From: an uncultured Deferribacterales bacterium
GTDB taxonomy: Bacteria; Chrysiogenota; Deferribacteres; Deferribacterales; Mucispirillaceae
Direction of reading: 5' to 3'
DNA: 64,000 bases
Assembly: GCA_947853665.1 (NCBI GenBank)
Contig: CANTXF010000017.1
Location: 1-64,000, forward strand
A model generated the notes under the pieces. The model did no database searches. It saw only the letters and a program-made list of their open reading frames with translations, and was not told where the DNA came from. Each line of letters opens with the position of its first letter. Position 1 is the stretch's first letter. This document shows, piece after piece, positions 28,706 to 38,044 of this stretch. The position numbers were made by a program, and so were the translations under genes.

Positions 28706-29299
28706 ATGGAAGAAAAACGGCAGGAAGATTATCTGGCGCTTATTTTAAATGACGAAAAGTTATACGAAAGATTTGGGGCCTTGTGCTGTATGGATATTAT
28801 GGAGAAATTTACGCCTTTATCCGACTGCCATGACTACGAATATATATACAGCATGGACGGCATGGCTTTTGCGGAGGACGGCGCGGGAGGATATTATATT
28901 TTATTGGACGACGGAAGTATCGGATATGTCAATTTTGCTGAAAATGAGTGCGGGCGTGTCGCCGAAACATTGAAGGATTTATTCGAGCTTGAATTAAACT
29001 GCGCGTATTCGTGGCATAATTATCTGCTGGAGGAATTTTTTGGAATGTCCCCTTTTCCGGAGGAGCTGGTAAAATCTGCAGAAGTCAAGGGCAGGGAAGA
29101 GTTTGAAGACGTATACGGCGACGAAATGCCGTCGTATGACGAGCTGCGGCGGGAAATCGCTGAGAAGCTCCGTTTAGATATTTCCCCCGATATTACGAAA
29201 GATATTTTGCCGAAGCTTTATCGCGCTGTAATGAGAAAGCCTGAATTTACGGCACTGTCGAAGGAAGATAACGCTCCTGTGTCAAAATTATACGGATAA
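28706..29299 (+). CDS. SUKH (SMI1/KNR4-like) domain protein
   Basis: A 197-residue soluble acidic protein. The segment FAEDGAGGYYILLDDGSIGY followed by VNFAENECGRVAETLKDLFE fits the SUKH superfamily, whose members are frequent immunity proteins of polymorphic toxin systems but also occur as lone genes. The start at 28706 has GGAG six bases upstream; an upstream in-frame GTG at 28694 is less likely. No toxin gene is adjacent. It lies outside the island repeats. The family call rests on this central pattern only. Confidence 0.6.
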   Translation: MEEKRQEDYLALILNDEKLYERFGALCCMDIMEKFTPLSDCHDYEYIYSMDGMAFAEDGAGGYYILLDDGSIGYVNFAENECGRVAETLKDLFELELNCAYSWHNYLLEEFFGMSPFPEELVKSAEVKGREEFEDVYGDEMPSYDELRREIAEKLRLDISPDITKDILPKLYRAVMRKPEFTALSKEDNAPVSKLYG

Positions 29300-29420
29300 C
29301 CTTATTAAGGTATGTAAATCCGGAATTACTGTCAAATTTATAGCGGCGGCATTGTGGCATGGCTTATGACGCCGCGCTTTGTAGAAATGTCAGTCCTATC
29401 CTTTCTTTTAAACTATTTGC

Positions 29421-29448
29421 TTGTTTCAATCTTTATTTCTGTTAGAAT
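29421..29448 (+). promoter_or_regulatory. Likely promoter of ftsY
   Basis: TTGTTT (29421-29426), a 16-base spacer and TAGAAT (29443-29448), about 28 bases before the start codon. Confidence 0.5.
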
Positions 29449-29475
29449 TATTTAAAATATATATCGGAGCGTTTG

Positions 29476-30426
29476 ATGGGGTTGTTCGGTTTTCTTCAAA
29501 AAAATAAATCCTCCGAAGACGGCTTTAAAAAAGGCATGTCCAAAACTTCCGGCAGGCTTGCGGGCGGGTTATCGGCTTTGTTTCTGGGCCGCAAGACCAT
29601 AGACGCCGGGCTTCTGGAAGAGCTGGAGGAGCTGCTTATAACAGCCGATATAGGCCCCTCCGCCGCGGATGAGATAATAAACGCCGTAAAGGACGAGGCC
29701 TCCCGCGGCGTGCTTAAAGATCCTGAAAAGCTGAGCCTCGCCATAAAAACAAAAATAACCGAAATGCTTACTCCCTCCGTCCAGGAGGAAGCGCCGGAGG
29801 CAAAGCCCTACGTTATCCTTGTGGCAGGCGTAAACGGAGTGGGCAAAACCACAAGCATTGCCAAGCTGACGAACATTTATAAAAAGGACGGCAAAAATGT
29901 TATGCTCGCCGCCGGGGACACTTTCCGGGCCGCCGCATCGGAGCAGCTTTCCGTATGGGCCCAGAGGCTGGACGTGCCCATAGTGCGCCAGCCGGACGGT
30001 AGCGACCCGGCCGCGGTGGTTCATGACGCGGCTTCTGCCGCCAAGTCCAGAAATGTTGACGTCCTTATAGCCGATACGGCGGGCCGCCTGCATACTAAAA
30101 CCAACCTTATGCGCGAGCTTATGAAGATAGAAAAGGTAGTTTCCCGCGAGATAGAGGGCGCGCCCCACGAAAAACTGCTTGTGCTGGACGCTATCGGCGG
30201 CCAGAACGCCATGAGTCAGGCGAAAACTTTTAACGAGGCCATAGGAATAACCGGAATAATCCTTACCAAGCTGGACGGCACCGCGAAAGGCGGCGTCGCC
30301 GTGCGTATAGTCAACGAGCTTAAAATACCGATAAAATACATAGGGTTCGGCGAGGGTATGGAGGATATGCGCCCTTTCGACGCGGAAGCCTTTGCCGAAG
30401 CCCTTTTCGCTTCTCCGGAAAAATGA
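29476..30426 (+). CDS. ftsY: Signal recognition particle receptor FtsY
   Basis: A 316-residue SRP GTPase that docks ribosome-SRP complexes at the membrane. A short N-terminal segment is followed by the four-helix N domain and the G domain: [14 protein letters not shown] (G1), [24 protein letters not shown] (G3), [10 protein letters not shown] (G4/G5). The long acidic A domain of E. coli is absent, as in many phyla. ATG 29476 has GGAG seven bases upstream. It overlaps the next gene by 4 bases. Confidence 0.97.
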   Translation: MGLFGFLQKNKSSEDGFKKGMSKTSGRLAGGLSALFLGRKTIDAGLLEELEELLITADIGPSAADEIINAVKDEASRGVLKDPEKLSLAIKTKITEMLTPSVQEEAPEAKPYVILVAGVNGVGKTTSIAKLTNIYKKDGKNVMLAAGDTFRAAASEQLSVWAQRLDVPIVRQPDGSDPAAVVHDAASAAKSRNVDVLIADTAGRLHTKTNLMRELMKIEKVVSREIEGAPHEKLLVLDAIGGQNAMSQAKTFNEAIGITGIILTKLDGTAKGGVAVRIVNELKIPIKYIGFGEGMEDMRPFDAEAFAEALFASPEK

Positions 30427-31172
30427 AACAGGTTTTATACGCGATAATTTTGCTTTGCTTTCTTGCGCCTGCGTACGGGGCGGAAAAGGGGGCGGAGCTT
30501 TTCCGCCGCGCTCAGAAAGCCTGTTCGCAAAGCGGCACGGCGGCTTTTATAGACTGCGTGTCTCTCCACAAAAGAGCCGCTTCTCAGGGCTGGGTCCCAT
30601 CCATGAGGGCTTTGGGCAACGTGTATCTGCACAGAGACGTTTTTCGTGAAAATATAGGCAGATACGTAAAATGGTACGACTTTGCCGCCCGGAGCCTGGG
30701 CGTTTTCTATGCCGGATGCGGCCTTCTGAAGGCGTCCGCCGCGGAAGCTGCCGATTGGTTTTCGCTGGCCGCCGATAAATACGGCGACCCGGTTTCCGCT
30801 TACGCTCTGGGCAATATTTATTCTTCCGACTATTTCTTTACCGGAAGCGCATATCCCGATTTTGCAAAAGCCGCTTTCTGGTACGGCAGGGCCGCCTCCG
30901 CAGGTTACGCTCCCGCGTTATATGCTCTGGGGGATATGGCTTTTAACGGCAAGGGCACCCGTCAGGATTACGGCCTTGCCGTTCAGTATTTTGCCGCCGC
31001 CTCCGCCGCTGGAGACGCGGAAGCTGCCTATATGGTGGGCCGCATGTACTACGAGGGCATAGGCGTGGAGCATAATTTCGACCTTGCGCTGGAACAGCTT
31101 AACCTTGCGTCCGAGCGCGGCAGCGGCGCCGCTTCCGAACTGCTTGAAAAAATAAACGAGGAAATGAAATAA
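30423..31172 (+). CDS. Exported Sel1-like repeat protein
   Basis: A 249-residue protein with a signal peptide ([20 protein letters not shown], cleavage after about residue 20). It has several Sel1-type repeats of about 36 residues, e.g. AAFWYGRAASAGYAPALYAL, then GTRQDYGLAVQYFAAASAAG and GVEHNFDLALEQLNLASERG. These form a solenoid for protein binding in the periplasm. The start overlaps the ftsY stop (ATGA). Role unknown. Confidence 0.85.
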   Translation: MKQVLYAIILLCFLAPAYGAEKGAELFRRAQKACSQSGTAAFIDCVSLHKRAASQGWVPSMRALGNVYLHRDVFRENIGRYVKWYDFAARSLGVFYAGCGLLKASAAEAADWFSLAADKYGDPVSAYALGNIYSSDYFFTGSAYPDFAKAAFWYGRAASAGYAPALYALGDMAFNGKGTRQDYGLAVQYFAAASAAGDAEAAYMVGRMYYEGIGVEHNFDLALEQLNLASERGSGAASELLEKINEEMK

Positions 31173-31175
31173 AAT

Positions 31176-31979
31176 ATGGCCTTTTCCCTTGTCCGCCTTA
31201 AAGATACGGATAACAGCACTTTTGCGTGGCCTTTTATGCGGCCTGTTTCCCCTTTGCCTCCGGCGGCCGTTTCCTTCGGTGGGAATCTGTACCGGGTGTC
31301 CAATTTCGGAGCGGAGGCGGGGGAGTATCTTTTTACCGAAGTATCCGGCCCTTTCGAGGCGCTTGAGATCTCCCTCTCCTTTTACGGGGATATTACCATG
31401 CCGGAGCTGGCTTTTCTGGCGGCCCTGGCCTTTAAGCTGGGCGTTGAGCCGGAAAGCTTGAGCGTGTTCCGCCGGCGGGGCATTAAAGGGCGCAAAAATT
31501 TCGATATGCTCGTAAAAGCCGCCGGACTGCCCGAAAGCGTGCTGTCGTATATGGCCCGCAAGGACGTTCCGCTTAAAACCGCGTCCCTTCTGGCGTCTTT
31601 CGGCCCGGGAGCTCTGCGCTTGGCGGAAAGCCGCCTTGTTTCCGGCAGGGAGCCTTCCGTAGGCGAATTTATAAAATTTGTGAACGACGCGGCGGATTTT
31701 AAAGAGCTGGCGGAAAAATCGGAATATTTTCCCGGTTTCAGCTTTCCGGAAAGGATAAGCCCGGCAAGAGCGGCCCTTGAATCTTCCCTCAAGGAGCTTA
31801 ACGCCGCCCTTGCTCCCGTTTCCGCCCAGGTTAAGGACTTTTTTGAAACCGGCGGCGTGGAATTTTCTTTTAAAGCCTTTTCCGCCGGGGATTTTGCCGA
31901 AGCCTGCCGCCGCCTTTCCGAAAACGCTCCTCTGGCGTCGCAGTTTTTTGAAAAGCTCAAAAATTATGATATTCGTTGA
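31176..31979 (+). CDS. Hypothetical protein paired with the SplB-type gene
   Basis: A 267-residue soluble protein starting MAFSLVRLKDTDNSTFAWPF. The middle (about 105-175, MARKDVPLKTASLLASFGPG) has a helix-turn-helix-like rhythm somewhat like the ParB/KorB family, but I cannot confirm it. It overlaps the radical SAM gene by 14 bases, so the two are translated together and may act together. No membrane segments or cysteine clusters are seen. Confidence 0.65.
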   Translation: MAFSLVRLKDTDNSTFAWPFMRPVSPLPPAAVSFGGNLYRVSNFGAEAGEYLFTEVSGPFEALEISLSFYGDITMPELAFLAALAFKLGVEPESLSVFRRRGIKGRKNFDMLVKAAGLPESVLSYMARKDVPLKTASLLASFGPGALRLAESRLVSGREPSVGEFIKFVNDAADFKELAEKSEYFPGFSFPERISPARAALESSLKELNAALAPVSAQVKDFFETGGVEFSFKAFSAGDFAEACRRLSENAPLASQFFEKLKNYDIR

Positions 31980-33000
31980 AAAAAGCGCCCTCGGCCTGCC
32001 CCTTACGGCATTTCTCGAAAGGGAAGGGGCCGATATGACCGTAATAGACGACGGCTTTCCCGTGGAAGATAAAAAATCCAACATAGTGCTTACTGCCCGT
32101 AAGGACAATTTTGTGCATCCCTGTCCCGGCACGGGCATATATCGCTGCTGTAATTACCATGTGGCCGATATTATGCAGGGCTGCCCTTTCGACTGCGCCT
32201 ATTGTATACTCCAGGCCTATCTGCCCCACAGGCATATCCGGGTTTCAGCGGACACCGCCGCCGTTCGGGAAGCCATACTTGCGGCCGTTAAAAACGGAAA
32301 AAGGCGCGTCGGCACCGGCGAGCTTTCGGACAGCCTTGCTCTCGACGGTCTCGTGCCCCTTTCCAGAATACTTATGCCTGTTGCGGCGGAAACGGATAAT
32401 ATCCAGTTCGAATTCAAAACCAAGTCCGACCGGGTGGAAAACCTGCTTGCGATGCGGCCCGTAAACGCCGTCGTGTCGTGGAGCCTTAACCCTCAGGAGA
32501 TAATAGATAAAGAGGAGCCTCTGACCGCTCCGCTAGCCCGCCGTCTGGAAGCCGCCCGCGCCTGCTCCCGCCACGGCTACAAGCTGGGCTTTCATTTTGA
32601 CCCGCTTATAATGACGGAAAACTTCAGGGAGCTTTACTCCGGCCTTATAGAGAGGCTTACGGACTCGGTGGAGGAAAGCTCGGTGGAATTTATAAGCGTG
32701 TCCACCTTCCGCTGCCCTGCCGAGCTTCTTGACTGCATACGCCGCAGAAAAACCCCGTCCTCCCTTCTGCTGGGGGATTTTATCCGCGGGCTGGACGGCA
32801 AGGCCCGCTACTTTAAGGCCGTCCGGGTGGAAATGCTGCGTTTTGTTCTGGAAAGCTTAAGAAAACGCTGGAAAAAGGTTTTTATATATTTCTGTATGGA
32901 GCACGAATCCCTGTGGGATAAGCTCCTTGCAGGGGACCCTGGGGACAGGGAGAGCTTCGAGGCCCTTTTCCCTTTTTACAGCCCGAGGATAATTTCTTGA
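31966..33000 (+). CDS. Spore photoproduct lyase family radical SAM protein
   Basis: A 344-residue protein with the cluster motif CPFDCAYCILQAYLPHR, i.e. the C-x3-C-x2-C of SplB, preceded by YRCCNYHVADIMQG. The known enzyme splits the thymine dimer called spore photoproduct using a 4Fe-4S cluster and SAM. Homologues in non-sporing bacteria exist and their substrate is not settled. I see no sporulation genes in this window. The start at 31966 lies inside the previous gene; the longer frame upstream is an overlap artefact. Confidence 0.85.
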   Translation: MIFVEKSALGLPLTAFLEREGADMTVIDDGFPVEDKKSNIVLTARKDNFVHPCPGTGIYRCCNYHVADIMQGCPFDCAYCILQAYLPHRHIRVSADTAAVREAILAAVKNGKRRVGTGELSDSLALDGLVPLSRILMPVAAETDNIQFEFKTKSDRVENLLAMRPVNAVVSWSLNPQEIIDKEEPLTAPLARRLEAARACSRHGYKLGFHFDPLIMTENFRELYSGLIERLTDSVEESSVEFISVSTFRCPAELLDCIRRRKTPSSLLLGDFIRGLDGKARYFKAVRVEMLRFVLESLRKRWKKVFIYFCMEHESLWDKLLAGDPGDRESFEALFPFYSPRIIS

Positions 33001-33031
33001 ATTTTTACGGGAAATAAAAGAAAATATAACG

Positions 33032-36000
33032 ATGAAGTTCAACAAACTTTACCTTCACGGATTCAAATCCTTCGTAGAGAAAACCACCGTCGATTTTCCC
33101 GACGGCATAACGGCCATCGTAGGCCCTAACGGAAGCGGCAAAAGCAACATTATGGACGCGGTGCGCTGGGTATTCGGCGAGCAGAACGCCAAGGAGCTGC
33201 GCGGCGCAGAAATGGAGGATATCGTCTTTAACGGCTCACAGAAGCGCAAGCCAGCCGGGTTTGCGGAGGTGGGGCTGACTTTAAGCGATATCGACGAGGC
33301 CGTGGCGGCCAAATACGGCACGTTTTCCGAAATTACCATCACAAGGAAATTTTATAAGACCGGCGAGCGCGAGTATTATATAAACAACCGCAAATGCCGC
33401 CTTAAAGATATAAAGGATATTTTCATGGATACGGGGCTGGGCGCCCGCAGCATATCCATTATAGAGCAGGGCAAGGTCGATAAGATAATAAACGCCACGC
33501 CGGAGGAGCTTCGTTTTTTCCTTGAGGAAACGGCGGGCGTTACGAAATTTAAAGATAAAAAGAAGGACGCCGAACGCCGCCTGGGCCAGACGCGGGATAA
33601 TCTTGACCGGGTAAACGACATCATATCGGAGATAATAGGCCGCCGGGAGGCCCTTGCCGCCCAGGTAAAGGTTTTAAGGGAAAGCGAGGCTCTCCAGGAG
33701 CGCAGGCGTTCTCTTGAAAAGAAATTTTTGTGTTCCTCCTACGCCCAGAGAATTGCCGAGCGTTCGGAGCTTACCGGCAGGCTTGCTGAAAGCAAAATGG
33801 AGCTTGAAGGCCGGATTGCCGAATATTCGCAGTACGTGCGCCGTGAAAACGAGGCGGCTCTGCTTTATTCCCAGAAGCAGGCCGAAAGCGCCTCTCTGCA
33901 GGAAAAACGACTTGACGCGGCCAAAAACGTCACAAGGGCGGAGGGCCGCATAGCCTCCCTTAAAGACCGCCTTTCCTCTTCGGAGGCGGTAAAGGTCCAG
34001 CTTGCGGGGGATATAGAGAAAGCCGAGGCCCAGCTTGCGGAGGCGAAGCTCGCCGCCGGCGGCATGGCTGGAGCTCTTGAGGATGCGGAGGCGGCTTTAT
34101 CCGCCGCAGACGATAAAATAGACTCCCTGGGCGACGTTATAGACGATATAAAAGGCCGCAGGGAGGATGCGGAGGAGGAGTTTGCCTCCGCGGACGCGGA
34201 GTATCTGGAATATACCTCCGCCGTTACGGACAAGCGCAACAGACTTATCCGCAGGGAGGCGGAGCTTGAGCATCAAAGGTCCTCCCTTGATAGGCTCAAG
34301 GCCGAGAGAAGCTCCGTAGGCGAGGCGGCTTCCGGCATACAGGAAAAAAAGGAAAGCCTGGCCTTGCTTCTTGACGGGCTATCCACCGATTTTATGCGGT
34401 CCGAATCGGAGCTTGCGGAGGCTAAAGAGGGGGCTTCTCTGGCAAAATCCGCCTGCGAGGAGCTTAAGATAAAAAGCTCCGGCCTTGAAGCGTCCCTTAA
34501 CGGCGTTAAAAAAAGCGTTGATTTTCTTGAGGAGGAGCTTGCCGCGTCCTCCGGCGCTTCCGGCAGCGACGGGGAGCTTTTAAAGGAGCTTGGCCCCAGG
34601 CTGCTTATAGATTGTCTCGGCGGCTTTCCCAGAACCAAGCTGACGGAAGTAGGGGACGTGCTCCTTTTCGCCGATTCCGACATGGATAAGGTACTTGCAG
34701 CCGTTTCCTCGATGAAGTCCTCCCTGAAATTTACCTTTGAAAGCATGACGCCTTTAATAACGGAGCGTCTTGAAACGGACGCGCCGGAGGAAATAGGCCC
34801 TGGCATATATTTTTCTAGCGGCATATACAGGAAAGCCGGAGAGGAGGACAGAGGGTTTAAGATAATCCGCATAAAGGAGCGTCTTGACGGCGAGCGCTCC
34901 AGGGCGGAAGCTCTTGAAAGGGAAATAACCCTCTGCGCGGCCTCGAGGGACGCGGCGGAAAAGGAGCTTGAGGAAAAGAGCCGCGTTCTTTCCGCCGCGG
35001 AAAAGGAGCTTGCGGAAAAGCGGGAGGCCCTGGCCTCCGCAAAGGCGGAGCTGGGCAGGCTGGAAGCGGACGCGGAGCGAAGCCGCAAAAGGGCTTCCAC
35101 AATAGATAAGGAAATAGAGCTTGCGGAAAAGACTCTGGAGGAAACGGAGAGGGAAACCGCCTCTTTAAAGGAGGAAATGCGCCTTGCCTCCGAAAAGCGG
35201 GAGGAGGCGGAAGAAAGGCGGTCGGAGCTTGAGGACAGGCTTGAATTTATAAACGGCGAGCTTGAGGATAAAAAGGACGAAATGCGTGAGCTTAAAATAG
35301 AGCGCTCCGCGCGGGAAAGCGAGGCGGAATCGGTACGTCGGGAGATCGCAGCATCTTCCCGCCGGTCGGAAGAATTATCGGCCGGTATCGCCTCTTTGAA
35401 AAAACGACTGGACGAGCTTATAAACCGTGACGAAGCCGCCTGGAAGAGCGAGCTTGCCTCTCTGGAGGACGAGCTTACAGAGAGCGGCAAGGCCTTGCTC
35501 TCCCTTGAGGAGGCCCTTAAAGATTCGCTGCGGGAGCAGGACGAAATCAAAAGCCGCATAGAGGAGATAAAGCTCCAGACGGAGAAGCGCAACAATATCA
35601 TAAAGACCGTGGAGGAGGAGATAAAGCAGCGGGAGGTGTCCTTAGCTTCCGTAGGCTCTTTTCTCGAAGCCATAAGCGGGCAGTATTCGGAAAAATTCGG
35701 CTCCGATATAAATTTCGACTACGAGCGCCATGCGGAGGATAATTTCCAGCCCAAGAAAGTAAAAGAGGAAATAAACCGTATAGAAGCTCAGCTGGAGGAG
35801 CTGGGGCCTATCAATCTTAACGCCTTAAACGACTATAACGAGGCGGAGGAGCGCTACGCCTTCCTTTCCGGCCAGCGGACGGACCTGGAGGGCTCCGTGG
35901 CGGATATAACGTCCTTTATAAACGAGACGGACGAAGCCACGGTGCGTATGTTTGAAGCCACCTTCGGCTCCGTAAAGGAAAAATTCGTAGAGGTTTTTCA

Positions 36001-36415
36001 TATTCTTTTCGGCAACGGGGAAGCGGAGCTCAGGCTCACCGAGCCGGACAACCTGCTTTCAAGCGGCGTGGAAATATACATACAGCCACCCGGCAAAAAG
36101 CTGCAGCACATGGGGCTTCTTTCCGGCGGAGAGAAGGCCCTTACGGCTATGACGCTGCTTTTTGCGCTCTTTTTGCAAAAGCCTACCCCTTTCTGCTTTC
36201 TAGACGAGGTAGACGCCCCGCTGGACGACGCCAACGTGGAGCGTTACACCGGCATGGTAAAGGCTCTTTCCGATAAAACCCAGTTTATACTTATAACCCA
36301 CAACCATAACACCATGGCCATAGCCGACTCCCTTTACGGCGTAACGATGCAGGAATACGGCGTTTCCAGCATCCTTTCGGTAAAGCTGGAGCAGGTCGCC
36401 CAGGCGGGAAGGTAA
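33032..36415 (+). CDS. smc: Chromosome segregation ATPase SMC
   Basis: A 1127-residue condensin ATPase. The N-terminal head has YLHGFKSFVEKTTVDF and Walker A GPNGSGKSNIMDAVRWV, and two long coiled coils flank a central domain at about 513-612. The C-terminal head has LLSGGEKALTAMTLLFALF (signature) and FCFLDEVDAPLDD (Walker B). It organises and segregates DNA with ScpA/ScpB, not seen here. The central hinge is shorter than usual and lacks the clear GG-rich motif of other SMC hinges. Confidence 0.95.
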   Translation: MKFNKLYLHGFKSFVEKTTVDFPDGITAIVGPNGSGKSNIMDAVRWVFGEQNAKELRGAEMEDIVFNGSQKRKPAGFAEVGLTLSDIDEAVAAKYGTFSEITITRKFYKTGEREYYINNRKCRLKDIKDIFMDTGLGARSISIIEQGKVDKIINATPEELRFFLEETAGVTKFKDKKKDAERRLGQTRDNLDRVNDIISEIIGRREALAAQVKVLRESEALQERRRSLEKKFLCSSYAQRIAERSELTGRLAESKMELEGRIAEYSQYVRRENEAALLYSQKQAESASLQEKRLDAAKNVTRAEGRIASLKDRLSSSEAVKVQLAGDIEKAEAQLAEAKLAAGGMAGALEDAEAALSAADDKIDSLGDVIDDIKGRREDAEEEFASADAEYLEYTSAVTDKRNRLIRREAELEHQRSSLDRLKAERSSVGEAASGIQEKKESLALLLDGLSTDFMRSESELAEAKEGASLAKSACEELKIKSSGLEASLNGVKKSVDFLEEELAASSGASGSDGELLKELGPRLLIDCLGGFPRTKLTEVGDVLLFADSDMDKVLAAVSSMKSSLKFTFESMTPLITERLETDAPEEIGPGIYFSSGIYRKAGEEDRGFKIIRIKERLDGERSRAEALEREITLCAASRDAAEKELEEKSRVLSAAEKELAEKREALASAKAELGRLEADAERSRKRASTIDKEIELAEKTLEETERETASLKEEMRLASEKREEAEERRSELEDRLEFINGELEDKKDEMRELKIERSARESEAESVRREIAASSRRSEELSAGIASLKKRLDELINRDEAAWKSELASLEDELTESGKALLSLEEALKDSLREQDEIKSRIEEIKLQTEKRNNIIKTVEEEIKQREVSLASVGSFLEAISGQYSEKFGSDINFDYERHAEDNFQPKKVKEEINRIEAQLEELGPINLNALNDYNEAEERYAFLSGQRTDLEGSVADITSFINETDEATVRMFEATFGSVKEKFVEVFHILFGNGEAELRLTEPDNLLSSGVEIYIQPPGKKLQHMGLLSGGEKALTAMTLLFALFLQKPTPFCFLDEVDAPLDDANVERYTGMVKALSDKTQFILITHNHNTMAIADSLYGVTMQEYGVSSILSVKLEQVAQAGR

Positions 36416-36419
36416 TTTT

Positions 36420-37562
36420 ATGGATATGATATTCGCCGCATTTTTTACAGGGTGCGTTTTCGGCGCTGGCGTATCGGCCGCCGTTTATTTCGCGGTTTCA
36501 AGGGCCGGGGAGAAAAAGCTTTCCCAAGCTATAGACGAAGCCTCCGGCAGGCTTAAGATGAGTTTTTCGGATTTGTCGCTGGACGCGCTTTCAAAAACAG
36601 CCGACCATATGATAAAGCTGGCTTCCGAAAAGCTGGCGTCGGAAAGGCAGATAGGCGAGCGCGAGATGGCCGGGCATAAGCGCCTGCTTGAAGCCCGCAT
36701 AGAGGGGCTTAACGGCGAGATATCACGCCTTACGGATTTGGTAAACGCTCTTGAATCCAGGCGCAGCGCCCAGATGGGCGAGCTGCGCACGGCCATAGAC
36801 GCCAGCAACGCAAGCGCGAAAGAGCTTTACGCCGTTACGAGCGGCCTTAAAGACACTCTTTCTTCAAAGCAGGGCCGGGGCCAGTGGGGAGAGCGTATGG
36901 CCGAAGACATACTGGCTTCCTCCGGCCTGCGCCTGGGCGTCAACTATCTGCGGCAGAATACGGAGGCCTCCGGCAACAGGCCGGATTTTACCTTTATGCT
37001 CCCCAATAAGATGAAGCTCAATATGGACGTTAAATTTCCCTTTGAAAATTACAGGCGTTTCCTCGAAGCTTCCGACGGCGAAAGGAACGCCTTTCGCCAG
37101 GCTTTCATAAAGGACGTGCGCGGCCATATAAAGGCCGTTTCCGGCAGGGAGTACATAAACCCGGAGGAGCATACCGTGGACTGCGTGATAATGTTCATAC
37201 CCAACGAGCGCATATACGGGTTCATATTCGAGTGCGACCCGGCCCTTATGGACGAAGCCGCGGCGAAGAACGTGCTTATATGCTCGCCGGTGACGGTTAT
37301 TTCCGTGCTTTCCGTAATAAGGCAGGCGGCCGATAATTTCGTGATAGAAAAAAGGGCCAGGGAGCTTTTGCAGGCCGTTGGCGTTTTCCGAAAGGAGTGG
37401 ACCAAGTACTCCGAAAGCCTTGAGAAAATAGGCGTCCATATAGACCGCCTCTCCGCCGAATACCGGGAGCTTTCCGTTACAAGAGCCAAGAAGCTCGATA
37501 ATTCCGTAAGCCGCCTGGAGGCTCTGCGCCATGCCGGAGAAATAGAAATAAAGCCGGAATAA
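36420..37562 (+). CDS. rmuC: DNA recombination protein RmuC family
   Basis: A 380-residue protein. An N-terminal membrane helix (about 3-25) is followed by a coiled coil (about 30-150) and the RmuC domain with GRGQWGERMAEDILASSGL, LNMDVKFPFENYRRFLE and DCVIMFIPNERIYGFI, a PD-(D/E)XK-like fold. RmuC limits inverted-repeat recombination in E. coli; exact activity is not known. It begins 5 bases after smc and is likely co-transcribed. Confidence 0.93.
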   Translation: MDMIFAAFFTGCVFGAGVSAAVYFAVSRAGEKKLSQAIDEASGRLKMSFSDLSLDALSKTADHMIKLASEKLASERQIGEREMAGHKRLLEARIEGLNGEISRLTDLVNALESRRSAQMGELRTAIDASNASAKELYAVTSGLKDTLSSKQGRGQWGERMAEDILASSGLRLGVNYLRQNTEASGNRPDFTFMLPNKMKLNMDVKFPFENYRRFLEASDGERNAFRQAFIKDVRGHIKAVSGREYINPEEHTVDCVIMFIPNERIYGFIFECDPALMDEAAAKNVLICSPVTVISVLSVIRQAADNFVIEKRARELLQAVGVFRKEWTKYSESLEKIGVHIDRLSAEYRELSVTRAKKLDNSVSRLEALRHAGEIEIKPE

Positions 37563-37570
37563 AAAAGTTC

Positions 37571-37598
37571 TAAAGTAACCCCGCGTCTTTTCCGATAA
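37571..37598 (+). promoter_or_regulatory. Possible sigma-28 (FliA) promoter far upstream of flagellin
   Basis: TAAAGTAA and TCCGATAA resemble the flagellar sigma-28 consensus TAAAGTTT-N11-GCCGATAA, with one extra spacer base (16 between TAAA and the octamer). It lies about 450 bases before the flagellin start, leaving an unusually long leader or a separate small transcript. Confidence 0.55.
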
Positions 37599-38044
37599 GG
37601 AAGCTGTGAGAAAGGACCATCTCCTGTAACGGCCTTCCGGATGCCGACCCACCAAGGGCGGCGGCAGGCTTATAAGGGGATACGGAAAAGTCCTTATCTT
37701 CAAGCATGGATACTGAAACAATCAGGTCGGTAAGCGGCGCAGATGAGTCAATTATTCTTTCGCGTGCGTGCCGGCCTCAGATTCTCCGTATGGAGATGAC
37801 GAGGGGGAGAACATGAGCAGACGCTGAAGATTTCCATAACCTTAATTTAAAAGGCGATGCCTTTTTTATTTAAGGTTCTATATTTTTTTCTTAATGCAAG
37901 GACTTTTTATTACTACTGTTTCATCCCGGCGGTGATGCCTGCGTCCGTTTTTAGCGGAGCGGCGGCTTACGGCGGGGGAACTAATCGATTTGCATGCCGG
38001 AGCAAGGATGTTCCGGGCTTCTGCTTACACGGAGGTAAGTAATT
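37599..38044. other. Long flagellin leader region
   Basis: About 450 bases without a convincing gene; a 36-codon frame at 37707-37817 lacks a ribosome site. A terminator-like hairpin divides it at 37838-37877. The second half contains a GGAAC/GTTCC hairpin (about 37977-38013) and an ACGGAGGTAAG ribosome site before the flagellin ATG. I find no match to known c-di-GMP riboswitch cores. Confidence 0.5.
37838..37889 (+). terminator. Terminator-like hairpin in the flagellin leader
   Basis: AACCTTAATTTAAAAGGC pairs with GCCTTTTTTATTTAAGGTT around a GAT loop and is followed by a T7 run at 37883-37889. It would act as an end for transcripts from the upstream sigma-28-type promoter or as an attenuator. 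Confidence 0.6.

Noticed and set aside
30918-32138. Minus-strand open frame of 406 codons opposite the Sel1 and splB-partner genes
   Set aside because: Basic, low-complexity sequence and overlaps two well-supported genes; a shadow frame.
34273-35673. Long open frame on the minus strand inside smc (466 codons)
   Set aside because: It is Ser-rich mirror coding caused by Glu/Ala/Leu-rich coiled-coil codons of smc on the other strand, with no ribosome site or family pattern.
37877-38044. c-di-GMP or other riboswitch in the flagellin leader
   Set aside because: Some GC-rich hairpins are present, but the conserved core bases of known classes are not found.
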